A stretch of DNA of 61,759 nt from Alphaproteobacteria bacterium (GTDB lineage: Bacteria > Pseudomonadota > Alphaproteobacteria > Rhodobacterales > Rhodobacteraceae). Under the pieces are notes generated by a model. It was given only the letters and a program-made list of their open reading frames with translations, searched no databases and was not told the DNA's origin. The position numbers and the translations under genes were made by a program. The stretch is taken from positions 1 through 61,759 of the forward strand of contig QOQE01000010.1 in the NCBI GenBank assembly GCA_003331935.1, given 5' to 3'. Of this stretch, positions 1 to 8,333 are shown piece after piece; positions within the stretch are counted from its first letter, which is position 1, and every line of letters starts with the position of its first letter.

Positions 1-1614
1 TATGCCTAGAGATACTGCCGAAGCTTCCGTCTTATGATTTATCCCGAAGGCTTTTAAGGCAACAGTTTTTTTCAAAACTCTAAATTTATTTACTAGGGAG
101 TTTGTGTCTCTAATAATAAAGCCCTTTGGAACATTAAGACCTATTTCCTTTAAAACTTTTTTCGATTGGAATTCATTTATCGTTCGAGATTTTCTATCAG
201 GCCACTGAGCCCATATAACTGATGGGGTGCTCTGTTTGTTCCACATTTTACTTACATCTCTTAATGCACCTAAAGCACCAAGGCTACTCTCAAGTCCAGT
301 CAACGGAATTATTGCGTGCTTTAATAGATCCTTTGCTAACTCTTCAGGCATATTCTCTTCAAGAGACGTTATAAAACCAACTGGACACATTGCACTTTTT
401 TTTGCTTCTTTTATTGCCTTGATGGCTGGCACCCATGCTTCTGTCGTGCATCGATCTTGTTTTGGAAGATCCATTATTATAAATAAAAAATCATATCGCA
501 CTTCTGTCATGCATTTAAAAGCTTGTTGTAACTTCTCTTGATCATTCCAAATGTATGTTTGATAGTCTAGGGGGTTAGATAGATGCACTAAATTCCCCAA
601 TATTGACTTTAACTCTTTCTTTTGTTTTAGACTTAGCTTTGGAAATTGAAACTGTAGGGGTTCGGCCAAGTCAGCAATAAGACTTGCTTCTCCACCAGAG
701 CATGACAGAGATGCAATCTTGCTTCCAGATATTGGCTGATGAACGTGTAAAATCATCAACGCATTCAGAAAACTCCCAAGACCATCAATTGTTGCTATGG
801 CTAATTTATTAAGGAACGCTATGGCGCCTTTATAGCTACCCGCCATTGAAGCAGTGTGGGAAACAGTAGCACTTTCTGCTAACTTCGATTTCCCCACTTT
901 CAACGCTACGATTCCCTTTTTCTTAGCTTTGGCTTCTCTAGCCAGTTTTTCAAAGTCTTTTGGGTTTTTTATTCCCTCTATATGAAGGCCAACAGCGGTT
1001 ACTCTTGGATCTTGTAATAATTCAAAAGCTATTTGTGCTTGGTTTAGTTGTCCTTGATTTCCGACAGTTACAACATATGCAATAGGCAGGCCCCTGCATT
1101 GCATTGTTAAATTGATAGCAATATTTGAGCTTTGGGTCAGGATCGCTACCCCAGTATGAACCTTTTCTCCTCCATGTTGATCCGGCCAAATAAGGGCATT
1201 GTCCAAATAATTAATAAAACCATAGCAGTTAGGGCCTAAAACCGGCATTCGCCCTGCCGCCGCTATTATTTTATCTTGTAACGTCTTACCATACCGTGAT
1301 TTATCATCTGCCAACGTTTCTGAAAACCCTGAAGCAAAACTTACAACGCCTCCCGCATTAAGTTCAGCTAACTCCTTGATAATAGATATAGTTTTTTCTC
1401 TATTCACTCCAACAAACGCTGCATCAGGAGATGCTGGTAGATCAAAAGATGATCTATAACATTTAACCCCTTCAATAAATTTTTTTGTGGGGTGAATGGC
1501 CCAGATCTCACCAGCAAATGAAATTTTTTTAAGCTCTTTGATAACATTTCCCGACCACCCTCCACCATAAACGGCAATAGTTTTTGGTCTCAAAAGTCTG
1601 TCTAGTGACTTCAC
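1..1614 (-). CDS. Acyl-CoA synthetase, NDP-forming (acetate--CoA ligase family), 3' end cut by the window
   Basis: My own translation gives 538 codons open to the window edge from a GTG at 1614; a TTG at 1617 is also possible. It starts 5 bases after the stop of the acyl-CoA dehydrogenase gene, so the two are probably cotranscribed. Residues about 1-120 resemble the CoA-binding Rossmann domain (PKTIAVYGGG near the start, GPNCYGF around residue 129). A succinyl-CoA-ligase-like flavodoxin part follows, with VSHTAS carrying the likely phospho-accepting His. From about residue 470 (NEFQSKKVLKEIGLNVPKG) the ATP-grasp half begins and is then cut. Family members are about 700 residues, so roughly 160 are missing. 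The family makes acyl-CoA from a carboxylate, CoA and ATP or GTP. The substrate cannot be told; with the neighbouring dehydrogenase it suggests catabolism of a carboxylic acid. Confidence 0.85.
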   Translation of the reverse strand, partial: MKSLDRLLRPKTIAVYGGGWSGNVIKELKKISFAGEIWAIHPTKKFIEGVKCYRSSFDLPASPDAAFVGVNREKTISIIKELAELNAGGVVSFASGFSETLADDKSRYGKTLQDKIIAAAGRMPVLGPNCYGFINYLDNALIWPDQHGGEKVHTGVAILTQSSNIAINLTMQCRGLPIAYVVTVGNQGQLNQAQIAFELLQDPRVTAVGLHIEGIKNPKDFEKLAREAKAKKKGIVALKVGKSKLAESATVSHTASMAGSYKGAIAFLNKLAIATIDGLGSFLNALMILHVHQPISGSKIASLSCSGGEASLIADLAEPLQFQFPKLSLKQKKELKSILGNLVHLSNPLDYQTYIWNDQEKLQQAFKCMTEVRYDFLFIIMDLPKQDRCTTEAWVPAIKAIKEAKKSAMCPVGFITSLEENMPEELAKDLLKHAIIPLTGLESSLGALGALRDVSKMWNKQSTPSVIWAQWPDRKSRTINEFQSKKVLKEIGLNVPKGFIIRDTNSLVNKFRVLKKTVALKAFGINHKTEASAVSLGI

Positions 1615-1619
1615 CAATT

Positions 1620-2780
1620 TCAGTCTTCCAAAGGGCGTAGCAGTTCTCGGCTGATTATGTGCTTTTGGATTTCTGATGTTCCATCCCAAATTCTTTCAAC
1701 CCGAGCATCTCTCCAGAACCTTTCAAAAGGAAGGTCATCCATCAATCCCATTCCTCCATGTAATTGAATACACGTGTCTGTTACTCTCGCCAGCATTTCT
1801 GTCGCGTATAACTTTGCTGAAGCAATTTCTCTATTAACTGGAAGTTTTTTATCTAATTTTGATGCAGCTGACAGCGTAAGAAGGTCAGCAGCATCAATTT
1901 CTGTAATCATATCTGCAAGCTGAAAGCTTACTCCTTGGAACTGACTTATTTTTTTGCCGAATTGTTCTCTCTCGATTGTAAAGGGGAGTGTTAACTCAAA
2001 AGCTCTTCTTGCTCTTCCAACGGATGTTGCGGCAACTGTTAATCGTGTTCCGTAAAGCCACTCATTAGCAATTTCAAACCCCTTGTGGACCTCACCCAAT
2101 ATCTGTTCGTCAGAAAGCTTGCAGTCTTCAAACCTTAAGATGCAATTCTGATATCCTCTGTGAGATACTGAGTTATATCCCTTACATATTTCAAATCCGG
2201 GGGTGCCTCTGTCAACAAGAAAACAGGAGATTTTCTTCTTTTTACCTTTAGCTGTTTCTTCTTCCCCCGTTGCAATAAAAACAATAATGAAGTCAGCGAT
2301 GTCTGCATGGCTTATGAAGTGTTTGGTTCCATTTACAATCCAATCACCACCCTTTTTTTGTGCCGTACATTCCATGCCCCTAACGTCAGAACCGGCTCCT
2401 GGTTCAGTCATTGCGAGTGCGTCAAACTTTTCACCCTTTATCGCAGGGAAGAGGTATTTTTCTTTTTGCTGTTCATTACATGCCATAAGGATACCCGAGG
2501 GCCGACCAAAAAAAATTGTCAGAGCGTTCGAACCTCTCCCGAGCTCTCTTTCCAACAATGTAAACTCTAAATGATTTAAACCGCCACCTCCGAGCTCCGA
2601 GGGAAAGTTTGCCGCAAAGAAGCCAATTTCTTTGCATTTTTTCGCGATTTCAACTCCAAGCTCTTTGGGAACTGCTCCTGTTTCTTCAACCAATTTTTCA
2701 TGAGGATAAACCTCTTTCTCTAGAAAATTTCTAACTGTGTCAACTATCAGAGTTTGTTCGCCACTTAATTGAAAATCCAC
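1620..2780 (-). CDS. Acyl-CoA dehydrogenase
   Basis: A 386-residue FAD-dependent acyl-CoA dehydrogenase of normal family length, oxidising an acyl-CoA to the 2-enoyl-CoA and passing electrons to ETF. The family signature MTEPGAGSDVRGM is at residues 124-136. RxQFGKKISQFQ is at 271-282, and QLHGGMGLMDDLPFERFWRDAR near 339-360 forms the C-terminal helical domain. The segment IWDGTSEIQ has Asp366 where medium-chain enzymes carry the catalytic Glu of the EGT motif. That Asp variant is common in this broad family, and the base may be elsewhere. The synthetase gene follows 5 bases after the stop, so activation and first oxidation of one substrate is likely. The chain length or branching of the substrate cannot be read from sequence. 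Confidence 0.93.
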   Translation of the reverse strand: MDFQLSGEQTLIVDTVRNFLEKEVYPHEKLVEETGAVPKELGVEIAKKCKEIGFFAANFPSELGGGGLNHLEFTLLERELGRGSNALTIFFGRPSGILMACNEQQKEKYLFPAIKGEKFDALAMTEPGAGSDVRGMECTAQKKGGDWIVNGTKHFISHADIADFIIVFIATGEEETAKGKKKKISCFLVDRGTPGFEICKGYNSVSHRGYQNCILRFEDCKLSDEQILGEVHKGFEIANEWLYGTRLTVAATSVGRARRAFELTLPFTIEREQFGKKISQFQGVSFQLADMITEIDAADLLTLSAASKLDKKLPVNREIASAKLYATEMLARVTDTCIQLHGGMGLMDDLPFERFWRDARVERIWDGTSEIQKHIISRELLRPLED

Positions 2781-2915
2781 AGTTCTATAGATCCCTAGAC
2801 TTGTAAAATTATTTTATTTGTATAATCCTAATATCAACTTTGTTAAAAACCAAAGCAAAAAGTTGTGAACATTGGCTTGCCTGTAAAATTCATAACTGGA
2901 TCTTTTAGGAGAACT

Positions 2916-4334
2916 ATGGAAAGGCACTCACTTAAAAAAATTATCAAATTATTGTGTACAAAGAAAATATCCGAGGAAGAGTTAGTAAAATATTATTTCT
3001 CTAGAATAGAGAAACACAACCCAACTCTTAATGCGATCGTGTCCCTTAGAAATATAGATCAGGTTTTTGATACTCTGGATACGTTAAAGCGTTATCCATC
3101 TGAAAAAAAAAGAAAGTTATTGGGTATTCCTCTTGCCATAAAAGATTTGATCGATGTTGCGGATCTTCCAACAACTTATGGAGTTCCGAAATATAAAAAT
3201 AATATAGCAAAAAAAAATAGTCTAATTGTTGAAAGACTAATTGATAGTGGTGCTTTAATTATTGGAAAAACAAATACTCCTGAGTGGGGGTTAGGGTCAC
3301 AAACGTTTAATCGTCTTTTTGGCGCTACAGCTAATCCTTATGATACCACCAAAACTCCAGGTGGCTCAAGTGGTGGAGCGGCTGCAGCTATTGCGGCCGA
3401 TTTCATTCCAGTAGCTGATGGATCAGACATGATGGGCTCATGTAGAAACCCTGCCGCCTATTGTAATCTATATGGATTCAGACCAACCCCAGGCTTAATA
3501 CCTGAAGAAAGATCTAAAACTAGACATAAAAAGTTGCCCATTTTATCAACTCTTGGCATGCTAGCTAAAAATCCTGAAGATTTGGCCTATTCTCTTGATA
3601 TTGTTTCAGGTGCACATAGATCTGATCCATTTTCTTTTGATCTTAATAGCTACTTCGATGACTCGAGTATTTCTGATGATATAATGAGAAAAATAAAAAT
3701 AGGCTGGTTAGATAATTTTGATGGTTATTATCAAGTGGACGAAGAGATACGTAACCAGTGTATTAAAACTCTTTCTGCACTAGCTCAAAATATAGCTGTA
3801 GTTGAAGAAGTTAGGCCGACGGCTAATCCCCATCACCTGAGTAATAGTTGGAAGACGCTAAGGTCGAAAAGTTTATATGACGAGATAGTAAATTACAACT
3901 TGGCTGCAGATGAAAAAATACATTCGATTGATTGGGAAATAAAAAATGGCGAGCTCATTAAAGAAAAGGACATTGATGAAGCTCTATTATGGAGATCACT
4001 ATGGGACAAAGATATTAATTCAATTTTTAAAAAATATGATTATTTGGCATTACCCTCCACTCAGGTTCACCCCTTTAATAAAGATATTCCGTCTCCTACT
4101 GCGATCAATGGAGATCAGATGGAAACATACCACCAGTGGATGGATATAGTTGTTTTGGCAAGCATTCTAGGTTTACCCACAATCTCAGTTCCTGTCGGCT
4201 TCAGTAGGGAGGGTCTCCCTATAGGAATGCAGCTAATTGGAAAAAGAAGGTCTGATACAAATTTAGTTGCCTTTGCAAAAAAATATGAAGCCATTTTCAA
4301 TTACTCAGACGTCATTCCAAAACATTTTAGTTAG
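2916..4334 (+). CDS. Amidase signature family protein
   Basis: A 472-residue member of the amidase signature family, which hydrolyses C-N amide bonds with a Ser-cisSer-Lys triad. Visible residues are Lys76 in AIKDLID, the cis-Ser at 151/152 in GGSSGG, and the nucleophile Ser175 in MGSCRNPA. The 24-residue spacing between Ser151 and Ser175 matches the family. I chose ATG 2916 over an upstream in-frame GTG at 2865 because AGGAG lies 4 bases before it. The nucleophile loop DMMGSCRNP departs from the usual D-G-G-G-S-I-R pattern but keeps the Ser. It is divergent from the acyl-CoA dehydrogenase gene. A GatA role is unlikely because no gatB or gatC is adjacent. The substrate is unknown. Confidence 0.9.
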   Translation: MERHSLKKIIKLLCTKKISEEELVKYYFSRIEKHNPTLNAIVSLRNIDQVFDTLDTLKRYPSEKKRKLLGIPLAIKDLIDVADLPTTYGVPKYKNNIAKKNSLIVERLIDSGALIIGKTNTPEWGLGSQTFNRLFGATANPYDTTKTPGGSSGGAAAAIAADFIPVADGSDMMGSCRNPAAYCNLYGFRPTPGLIPEERSKTRHKKLPILSTLGMLAKNPEDLAYSLDIVSGAHRSDPFSFDLNSYFDDSSISDDIMRKIKIGWLDNFDGYYQVDEEIRNQCIKTLSALAQNIAVVEEVRPTANPHHLSNSWKTLRSKSLYDEIVNYNLAADEKIHSIDWEIKNGELIKEKDIDEALLWRSLWDKDINSIFKKYDYLALPSTQVHPFNKDIPSPTAINGDQMETYHQWMDIVVLASILGLPTISVPVGFSREGLPIGMQLIGKRRSDTNLVAFAKKYEAIFNYSDVIPKHFS

Positions 4335-4424
4335 ATTCATGCATTTTTTAAAAAGGCAAACAAATTCAATGCAATGTTGTAAAATGCGGTCAGAGGGCGA
4401 ACCAAATATAATTTAAAACCATAT

Positions 4425-5711
4425 ATGGAGAAAAAGATAAACATGAATTTCCAAGATTTTTTTAATCCTGATAGGGTCGTAGATCTAAGCTTTTTCAATT
4501 TTGAGAACGCTATTACTGCCTGCTATTATGCAGATAAAAATTTGAGAGTCAAAAAAGTCAATAAAAACTTCAAGGGGTTTTTTCCTGTTTTGGGCAACGT
4601 TAAGGATGCATATTTCCCCGACATTTTGAAGCAGCTTGGTGTGACAGACGAACAGATACAACTTTTTGAAAATGAAATACACAATAAGGGCTCTGTTTTA
4701 ATTCCCAAAGTAAAAATAATTATAGATAATAAAGAACGTCTTTTTTCATTACTTTCAACAAAAACAAAAAATTCTGATTTTGAGTACTTAAATGGAATTC
4801 AGGGTCAATTCGTGGATAGAACAAATGAGCATGAGTTAACTAAGCAGCGAGATTTATTAATAGAAGGGCAATTAAAAGATAAGCAAATAATTGAAGAGAA
4901 AAGTAAAAAGCTTGAAAGTCTTGCAACTAGGTTGGCCAAATATCTTTCTCCACAGATTTATAAAAATATTTTCGACGAAGAAAAAGACCAAGGAGTATCT
5001 CATGGCAGAAAGAATCTAACCGTCTTTTTTTCTGACATCGTAAGTTTTACTGATTTGACCGATAAAATGGAGCCTGAGAAACTTGCGCTAATCATTAATT
5101 CCTACCTATCGGAAATGTCGACAATAGCCATAAAATATGGTGGTACAATAGATAAATTTATTGGGGATGCTTTGATGGTTTTTTTTGGTGACCCAGAAAC
5201 TCTTGGGGAAACCAATGATGCCCTTAAATGTGTAGAGATGGCGATAGCAATGCAGGAAAGAGTAAAAGAATTGCAATCACATTGGAGGGGTTTGGGAGCG
5301 GTTGAAGGAATCTCTGTCAGGATGGGGGTTTCAAATGGCTTTTGCACTGTAGGGAACTTTGGCTCAGACTTACGATTAGACTATACAATACTCGGAAGCC
5401 CTGTGAACCTTGCTGCGAGACTTCAGTCTATGGCCGAAGTAGATGATATGCTCGTTGATGAAAACACAAAAAACCTTATTTCTTCAGAAGTTGAGACTGA
5501 TTTTGTTAAAGAATATACACCCAAAGGTTTCGTAAGACCCATTGGAGTATATAAAATTAAGAAATTTAAGTCTAAAAAAGAGGATAGGATACGATTATCA
5601 CACAAAGGGAAGAGGGTTGAAATTAATGTTACGGACAGTTCCGACATTCGTGCTGCTATAGAGGAATTGAAATCTATCCAACAGGCGTATGAGAAACAGC
5701 TAGATAAATAA
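4425..5711 (+). CDS. Class III adenylate cyclase with N-terminal PAS-like region
   Basis: A 428-residue protein. Residues about 20-135 look like a divergent PAS or similar sensory fold. A charged helix of about 135-180 (LTKQRDLLIEGQLKDKQIIE) acts as a linker. The class III cyclase domain spans about 195-380. Metal ligands are Asp204 (FFSDIVSF) and Asp248 (FIGDALMVFFGD). The purine-specifying pair is Lys244 and Asp319 (RLDYTILG), the combination for ATP rather than GTP. Transition-state residues Asn328 and Arg332 are present, so the domain looks catalytically complete as a homodimer. No transmembrane segment is evident, so it is probably cytoplasmic. A cyclic-nucleotide-binding protein gene lies at 23411-23749 and may be a receptor for its product; that link is inference. 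The last 50 residues are a charged tail with coiled-coil character. Confidence 0.92.
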   Translation: MEKKINMNFQDFFNPDRVVDLSFFNFENAITACYYADKNLRVKKVNKNFKGFFPVLGNVKDAYFPDILKQLGVTDEQIQLFENEIHNKGSVLIPKVKIIIDNKERLFSLLSTKTKNSDFEYLNGIQGQFVDRTNEHELTKQRDLLIEGQLKDKQIIEEKSKKLESLATRLAKYLSPQIYKNIFDEEKDQGVSHGRKNLTVFFSDIVSFTDLTDKMEPEKLALIINSYLSEMSTIAIKYGGTIDKFIGDALMVFFGDPETLGETNDALKCVEMAIAMQERVKELQSHWRGLGAVEGISVRMGVSNGFCTVGNFGSDLRLDYTILGSPVNLAARLQSMAEVDDMLVDENTKNLISSEVETDFVKEYTPKGFVRPIGVYKIKKFKSKKEDRIRLSHKGKRVEINVTDSSDIRAAIEELKSIQQAYEKQLDK

Positions 5712-5750
5712 TATTGATGATTTGATTTTGGGCTACAATTTTTTTGAGGT

Positions 5751-6188
5751 TTAACAAAGAGTTTCTGACACTTTCGTTGTTGCTTTTATAGTTACTAGAG
5801 CAGAAGCGGTTAATATCTTATTCTTATCTTTTATCGTATACACTTTAGACTCTCCATGAAAAATACTTCTACCCCCTTGTAAAATCACTGCCTCAGCAAT
5901 TAGCTTTTCCCCATTTGCAATATTTAGAAAATTAATTTTAAATTCAATTGTTAGGGGTTCCTTTTCCTTGCCCATCAAGGTCATTGCAGCAAATCCAGCT
6001 GCATTGTCCGCTATCGCTCCTGAAATACCTCCGTGAAATAAACCATGTTGTTGAGTTATATTTTTGTCATAAGCTACTTCTATGTTGGCTTTCCCCGAGG
6101 ATATCGAAGTGAGTTTAGCACCTATATAAGGCATAAGTGGTTGATTTAGGAAAGAAACTCTCAATTCTTGTTCTGTGCGAATATCCAA
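5751..6188 (-). CDS. PaaI-type hotdog-fold thioesterase
   Basis: A hotdog-fold acyl-CoA thioesterase of the PaaI group. HGGISGAIADNAAGFAAMTLM matches the family's HGG...D...A helix, with a following strand (PLTIEFKINFL) typical of the fold. The frame is open to TTG 6257, but that would overlap the preceding AhpD-like gene by 65 bases. TTG 6188, 4 bases after that gene's stop and behind an AGGG, gives a normal 145-residue protein, so I use it; GTG 6248 is another option. It is in an operon with the AhpD-like gene. It probably clears an aryl- or acyl-CoA, but the substrate is unknown. Two more genes of this kind are in the window, at 16349 and 60103. Confidence 0.85.
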   Translation of the reverse strand: MDIRTEQELRVSFLNQPLMPYIGAKLTSISSGKANIEVAYDKNITQQHGLFHGGISGAIADNAAGFAAMTLMGKEKEPLTIEFKINFLNIANGEKLIAEAVILQGGRSIFHGESKVYTIKDKNKILTASALVTIKATTKVSETLC

Positions 6189-6192
6189 AATT

Positions 6193-6795
6193 TTATACCC
6201 TATGTTTTCCAGGTGTCCAATTGGTGGTTTCCTTAAGATACTTTTCACCTTTTTCAATTGGCAAATCTTCTAGAGCTGAGCCCATACTGTCATTCCAACG
6301 ATTGAGAAAACCAAAAAATGCAATGACACTCATTATTTCAATAATGTCATTATCATTCCAATATCTTTTTAATTGAGACACTAATTTTCCCGTCACCTTA
6401 TTAGGCACAGAAGCTGCCGCAAAAGCGAAGTCTAGAGCTGCCTTTTCTGCATCTGAAAAAGCAGATGAATTAGAATAAGTCCACACTTCATCTAGTCTTT
6501 TTTTCGAGCTTCCAAAGCGTTCGGCTCCTAAAATTGTATGAGCTTGGCAATAAAGACAACCTGAAGAAAAACTTGATATATATCCAATAAGTCTTTTAAA
6601 TTCTGGTGTAACTGATCCTTTGCATTCCATCACCGCAATGTTTAGGTTTGTAAATGCGTCAGCAATCTTGGGATGGTAACTCATAGTTTTAACAGAACTC
6701 GGTATAACGCCGAGAGGTCCTTTAAAGAACTGAATTTTTTCTAATAGATTTGAATCAATTTCATTTTCGTCAAGCGGTTTTACAATTTCCATCAT
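6193..6795 (-). CDS. AhpD/carboxymuconolactone decarboxylase-like peroxidase-related protein
   Basis: A 200-residue alpha-helical protein of the AhpD-like, 'uncharacterised peroxidase-related' type. The redox motif is Cys80-Leu-Tyr-Cys83 followed by His86 (SSGCLYCQAHTILGA), the CxxC-xx-H arrangement that AhpD uses for thiol-dependent peroxide reduction. EKAALDFAFAAASVPNKVT and the C-terminal IIEIMSVIAFFGFLNRWND helix are also family-like. It starts with tandem ATGs at 6795 and 6792. The thioesterase gene follows directly. By family it is a cytoplasmic alkylhydroperoxidase-like thiol enzyme, but partner and substrate are not known. Confidence 0.87.
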   Translation of the reverse strand: MMEIVKPLDENEIDSNLLEKIQFFKGPLGVIPSSVKTMSYHPKIADAFTNLNIAVMECKGSVTPEFKRLIGYISSFSSGCLYCQAHTILGAERFGSSKKRLDEVWTYSNSSAFSDAEKAALDFAFAAASVPNKVTGKLVSQLKRYWNDNDIIEIMSVIAFFGFLNRWNDSMGSALEDLPIEKGEKYLKETTNWTPGKHRV

Positions 6796-7008
6796 TTTCC
6801 CTTGGTACTATTTCATAAAATAATTGAAAAAAGTATTTCAGAATTAATTGAAAATAGCACTAGCTTAAATTCGAAATGCGCAAATAATCATCTTGGGATA
6901 TTATCTTTTCCATAAACTATTAAGATTTTATGGACTTATCCACTTCCTTTATAACTTCAGAACAGAATTGAAGGATTTTAATGTTAAAAGGTTTTTTAGA
7001 ATATAGGT

Positions 7009-7053
7009 TCCCCTCATACATAGGTTTGGGTTTATATTGGGAGTATGAGGGGA
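7009..7053 (+). promoter_or_regulatory. Hairpin that would pair the ribosome site of a leader peptide
   Basis: TCCCCTCATAC (7009-7019) and GTATGAGGGGA (7043-7053) are perfect reverse complements, separated by a 23-base loop. The 3' arm contains GAGGGG, a good Shine-Dalgarno match 5 bases before an ATG at 7058. If the RNA is made, folding would hide that ribosome site. No U-run follows, so it is not an intrinsic terminator. A role in controlling the sugar operon starting at 7194 is inference. Confidence 0.4.
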
Positions 7054-7057
7054 CTAC

Positions 7058-7102
7058 ATGACTGCAAAATGCATGCCACGCTTAACGATATCACAAACTT
7101 AA
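7058..7102 (+). CDS. Possible 14-residue leader peptide
   Basis: The frame ATG to TAA encodes MTAKCMPRLTISQT. It is preceded by GAGGGG with 5-base spacing, a better ribosome site than many real genes here have. The site sits inside the 3' arm of the hairpin at 7009-7053. The frame ends 91 bases before the aminotransferase start. It could be a regulatory leader, a fragment or chance; there is no homology to support it. Confidence 0.25.
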   Translation: MTAKCMPRLTISQT

Positions 7103-7193
7103 AAGAAAAAAAATCATAGTTTTTTGCTAGCTAAAGACGCTTTCCTTTTTTGCTTTATATCACTAATATGCTTTAGGTGAGTAGGAGGTTAAG

Positions 7194-8333
7194 TTGCCCG
7201 GATTTGAGGTTATCGACGAAGAAGAGAAAAAAGCAATCTCTCGCATCTTTGATGAAGGAAAGGTTTTTTTCGCGCATGGCTTTGATAATAAGAGAAAGCA
7301 TTATCATGTAAGGGAATTCGAAAATAAATTAAAAACTGTGTTTAGCCCTCAAATGGCTGATGCTCTATGCGTTTCATCTGGTACTGCCGCGATAAAAGTG
7401 GCTCTAAAGGCTTTAGGTATAGGTAAAGGGGATAACGTTATAACACAGTCCTTTAATTTTATTGCAACAGTAGAAGCGATTGTAGATACTGGCGCCAGTG
7501 TAATCTTCACCGATATAGATGATACATTAAATATGAGCCCCATGAGTCTAGAAAGTCTAATCACCAAAAAAACAAAAGCTATCATACCAGTTCATATGTT
7601 GGGAGTACCTGCAGATATGATATCAATAAACAAAATTGGGAAAAGGTTTAAGATACCGATAATTGAGGATGCATGCGAAGCAATAGGAGCAAAAGTTGCA
7701 AAAAAGTATGTTGGAGGGTTAAGTGAATTTGGTGTATTTAGCTTTGACTTTGGCAAAATGATTACGACTGGAGAAGGGGGTGCACTTTTTTCTAAAAAGA
7801 AAAACGACGGAAAAATTGCGAGAATGTATCACGATCATGGCCATAAAAATATTCCTGATCTACCAAGAGGATTAGATCGTGCAGGCTTAATAGGGTTTAA
7901 TTACAGAATGACAGAAATAAGTGGGGCCTTTGGCAAGGTTCAGTTAGGGAAATTTTCAGGTATTTTAAAGGAGTCAAAAAAAAGATATCTTACTCTCGAA
8001 AGATACATTAGCCATAACCAAATAAAATTAAGGCACGTAAATTTAGGTAATGAGCCGAATTATGATACTTTTGTTATCTCTATTGAAAATAAGAAATTAC
8101 GCGATCGAGTGATTAGTTTATTAAATCAAACTGGCTTTGGCACAAAAAATTTACCCGATGCTTTTAACTGGCATTGTGCATATTTTTGGAAACATATTAA
8201 TAAAAAAATTAGGAATAAAGAAGTAACCAATTGCTATAAGAGGTTACTAAGGTGCGTCGCTATTCCAATTTTAGTATCGAAGCCAATTATAGATTACAAA
8301 AATATTGCCAGTTATATTAATGAATTGTCTTAA
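7194..8333 (+). CDS. DegT/DnrJ/EryC1-family sugar aminotransferase, KdnA-like
   Basis: A 379-residue PLP-dependent sugar aminotransferase. SSGTAA at 61-66 binds the cofactor phosphate, Asp159 (IEDACEAIG) contacts the pyridine N, and Lys188 in SFDFGKMITTGEGG is the Schiff-base lysine. The start is TTG 7194, 5 bases behind AGGAGG, giving MPGFEVIDEEEK. That N-terminus, the HDHGHKN stretch at about 213-219 and GLIGFNYRMTEISGAFGKVQLGK resemble, from memory, Shewanella KdnA. KdnA transaminates the 8-aldehyde of Kdo to 8-amino-3,8-dideoxy-octulosonate. The family itself is certain and the KdnA-like substrate is probable. It overlaps the cytidylyltransferase gene by 14 bases, and a GMC oxidoreductase follows, so the three enzymes likely work in sequence on one sugar acid for LPS or capsule. 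Confidence 0.85.
   Translation: MPGFEVIDEEEKKAISRIFDEGKVFFAHGFDNKRKHYHVREFENKLKTVFSPQMADALCVSSGTAAIKVALKALGIGKGDNVITQSFNFIATVEAIVDTGASVIFTDIDDTLNMSPMSLESLITKKTKAIIPVHMLGVPADMISINKIGKRFKIPIIEDACEAIGAKVAKKYVGGLSEFGVFSFDFGKMITTGEGGALFSKKKNDGKIARMYHDHGHKNIPDLPRGLDRAGLIGFNYRMTEISGAFGKVQLGKFSGILKESKKRYLTLERYISHNQIKLRHVNLGNEPNYDTFVISIENKKLRDRVISLLNQTGFGTKNLPDAFNWHCAYFWKHINKKIRNKEVTNCYKRLLRCVAIPILVSKPIIDYKNIASYINELS

Larger units (their letters stand above)
6796..7193. other. 398-base gene-poor region upstream of the sugar-synthesis operon
   Basis: This gap between the divergent AhpD-like and aminotransferase genes is the longest in the window and is very AT-rich. It holds an inverted repeat with 7-bp arms (CCATAAA at 6910-6916, TTTATGG at 6927-6933), a near DnaA-box TTATCCACT at 6936-6944 and a perfect 11-bp inverted repeat at 7009-7053. 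It also holds a possible 14-codon leader frame at 7058-7102 and a strong AGGAGG ribosome site just before 7194. I see no tRNA and no longer gene. Both divergent promoters must lie here, but I could not place convincing -35/-10 pairs. Confidence 0.7.

Noticed and set aside
227-541. Open frame of 104 codons on the + strand
   Set aside because: It lies inside the acyl-CoA synthetase gene on the other strand, which has clear family motifs; the frame has no recognisable domain or ribosome site.
2519-2545. tRNA suggested by GTTCGAAC
   Set aside because: The bases are in the acyl-CoA dehydrogenase gene and no cloverleaf arms can be formed around them.
2814-2826. TATAAT before the amidase gene as a promoter
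   Set aside because: The -10 is good, but no -35 lies at 16-18 bases, and AT-rich DNA gives such hexamers by chance.
6936-6944. Replication origin suggested by TTATCCACT
   Set aside because: Only one near match to the DnaA box, and no dnaA, parA, gidA or hemE gene is near.
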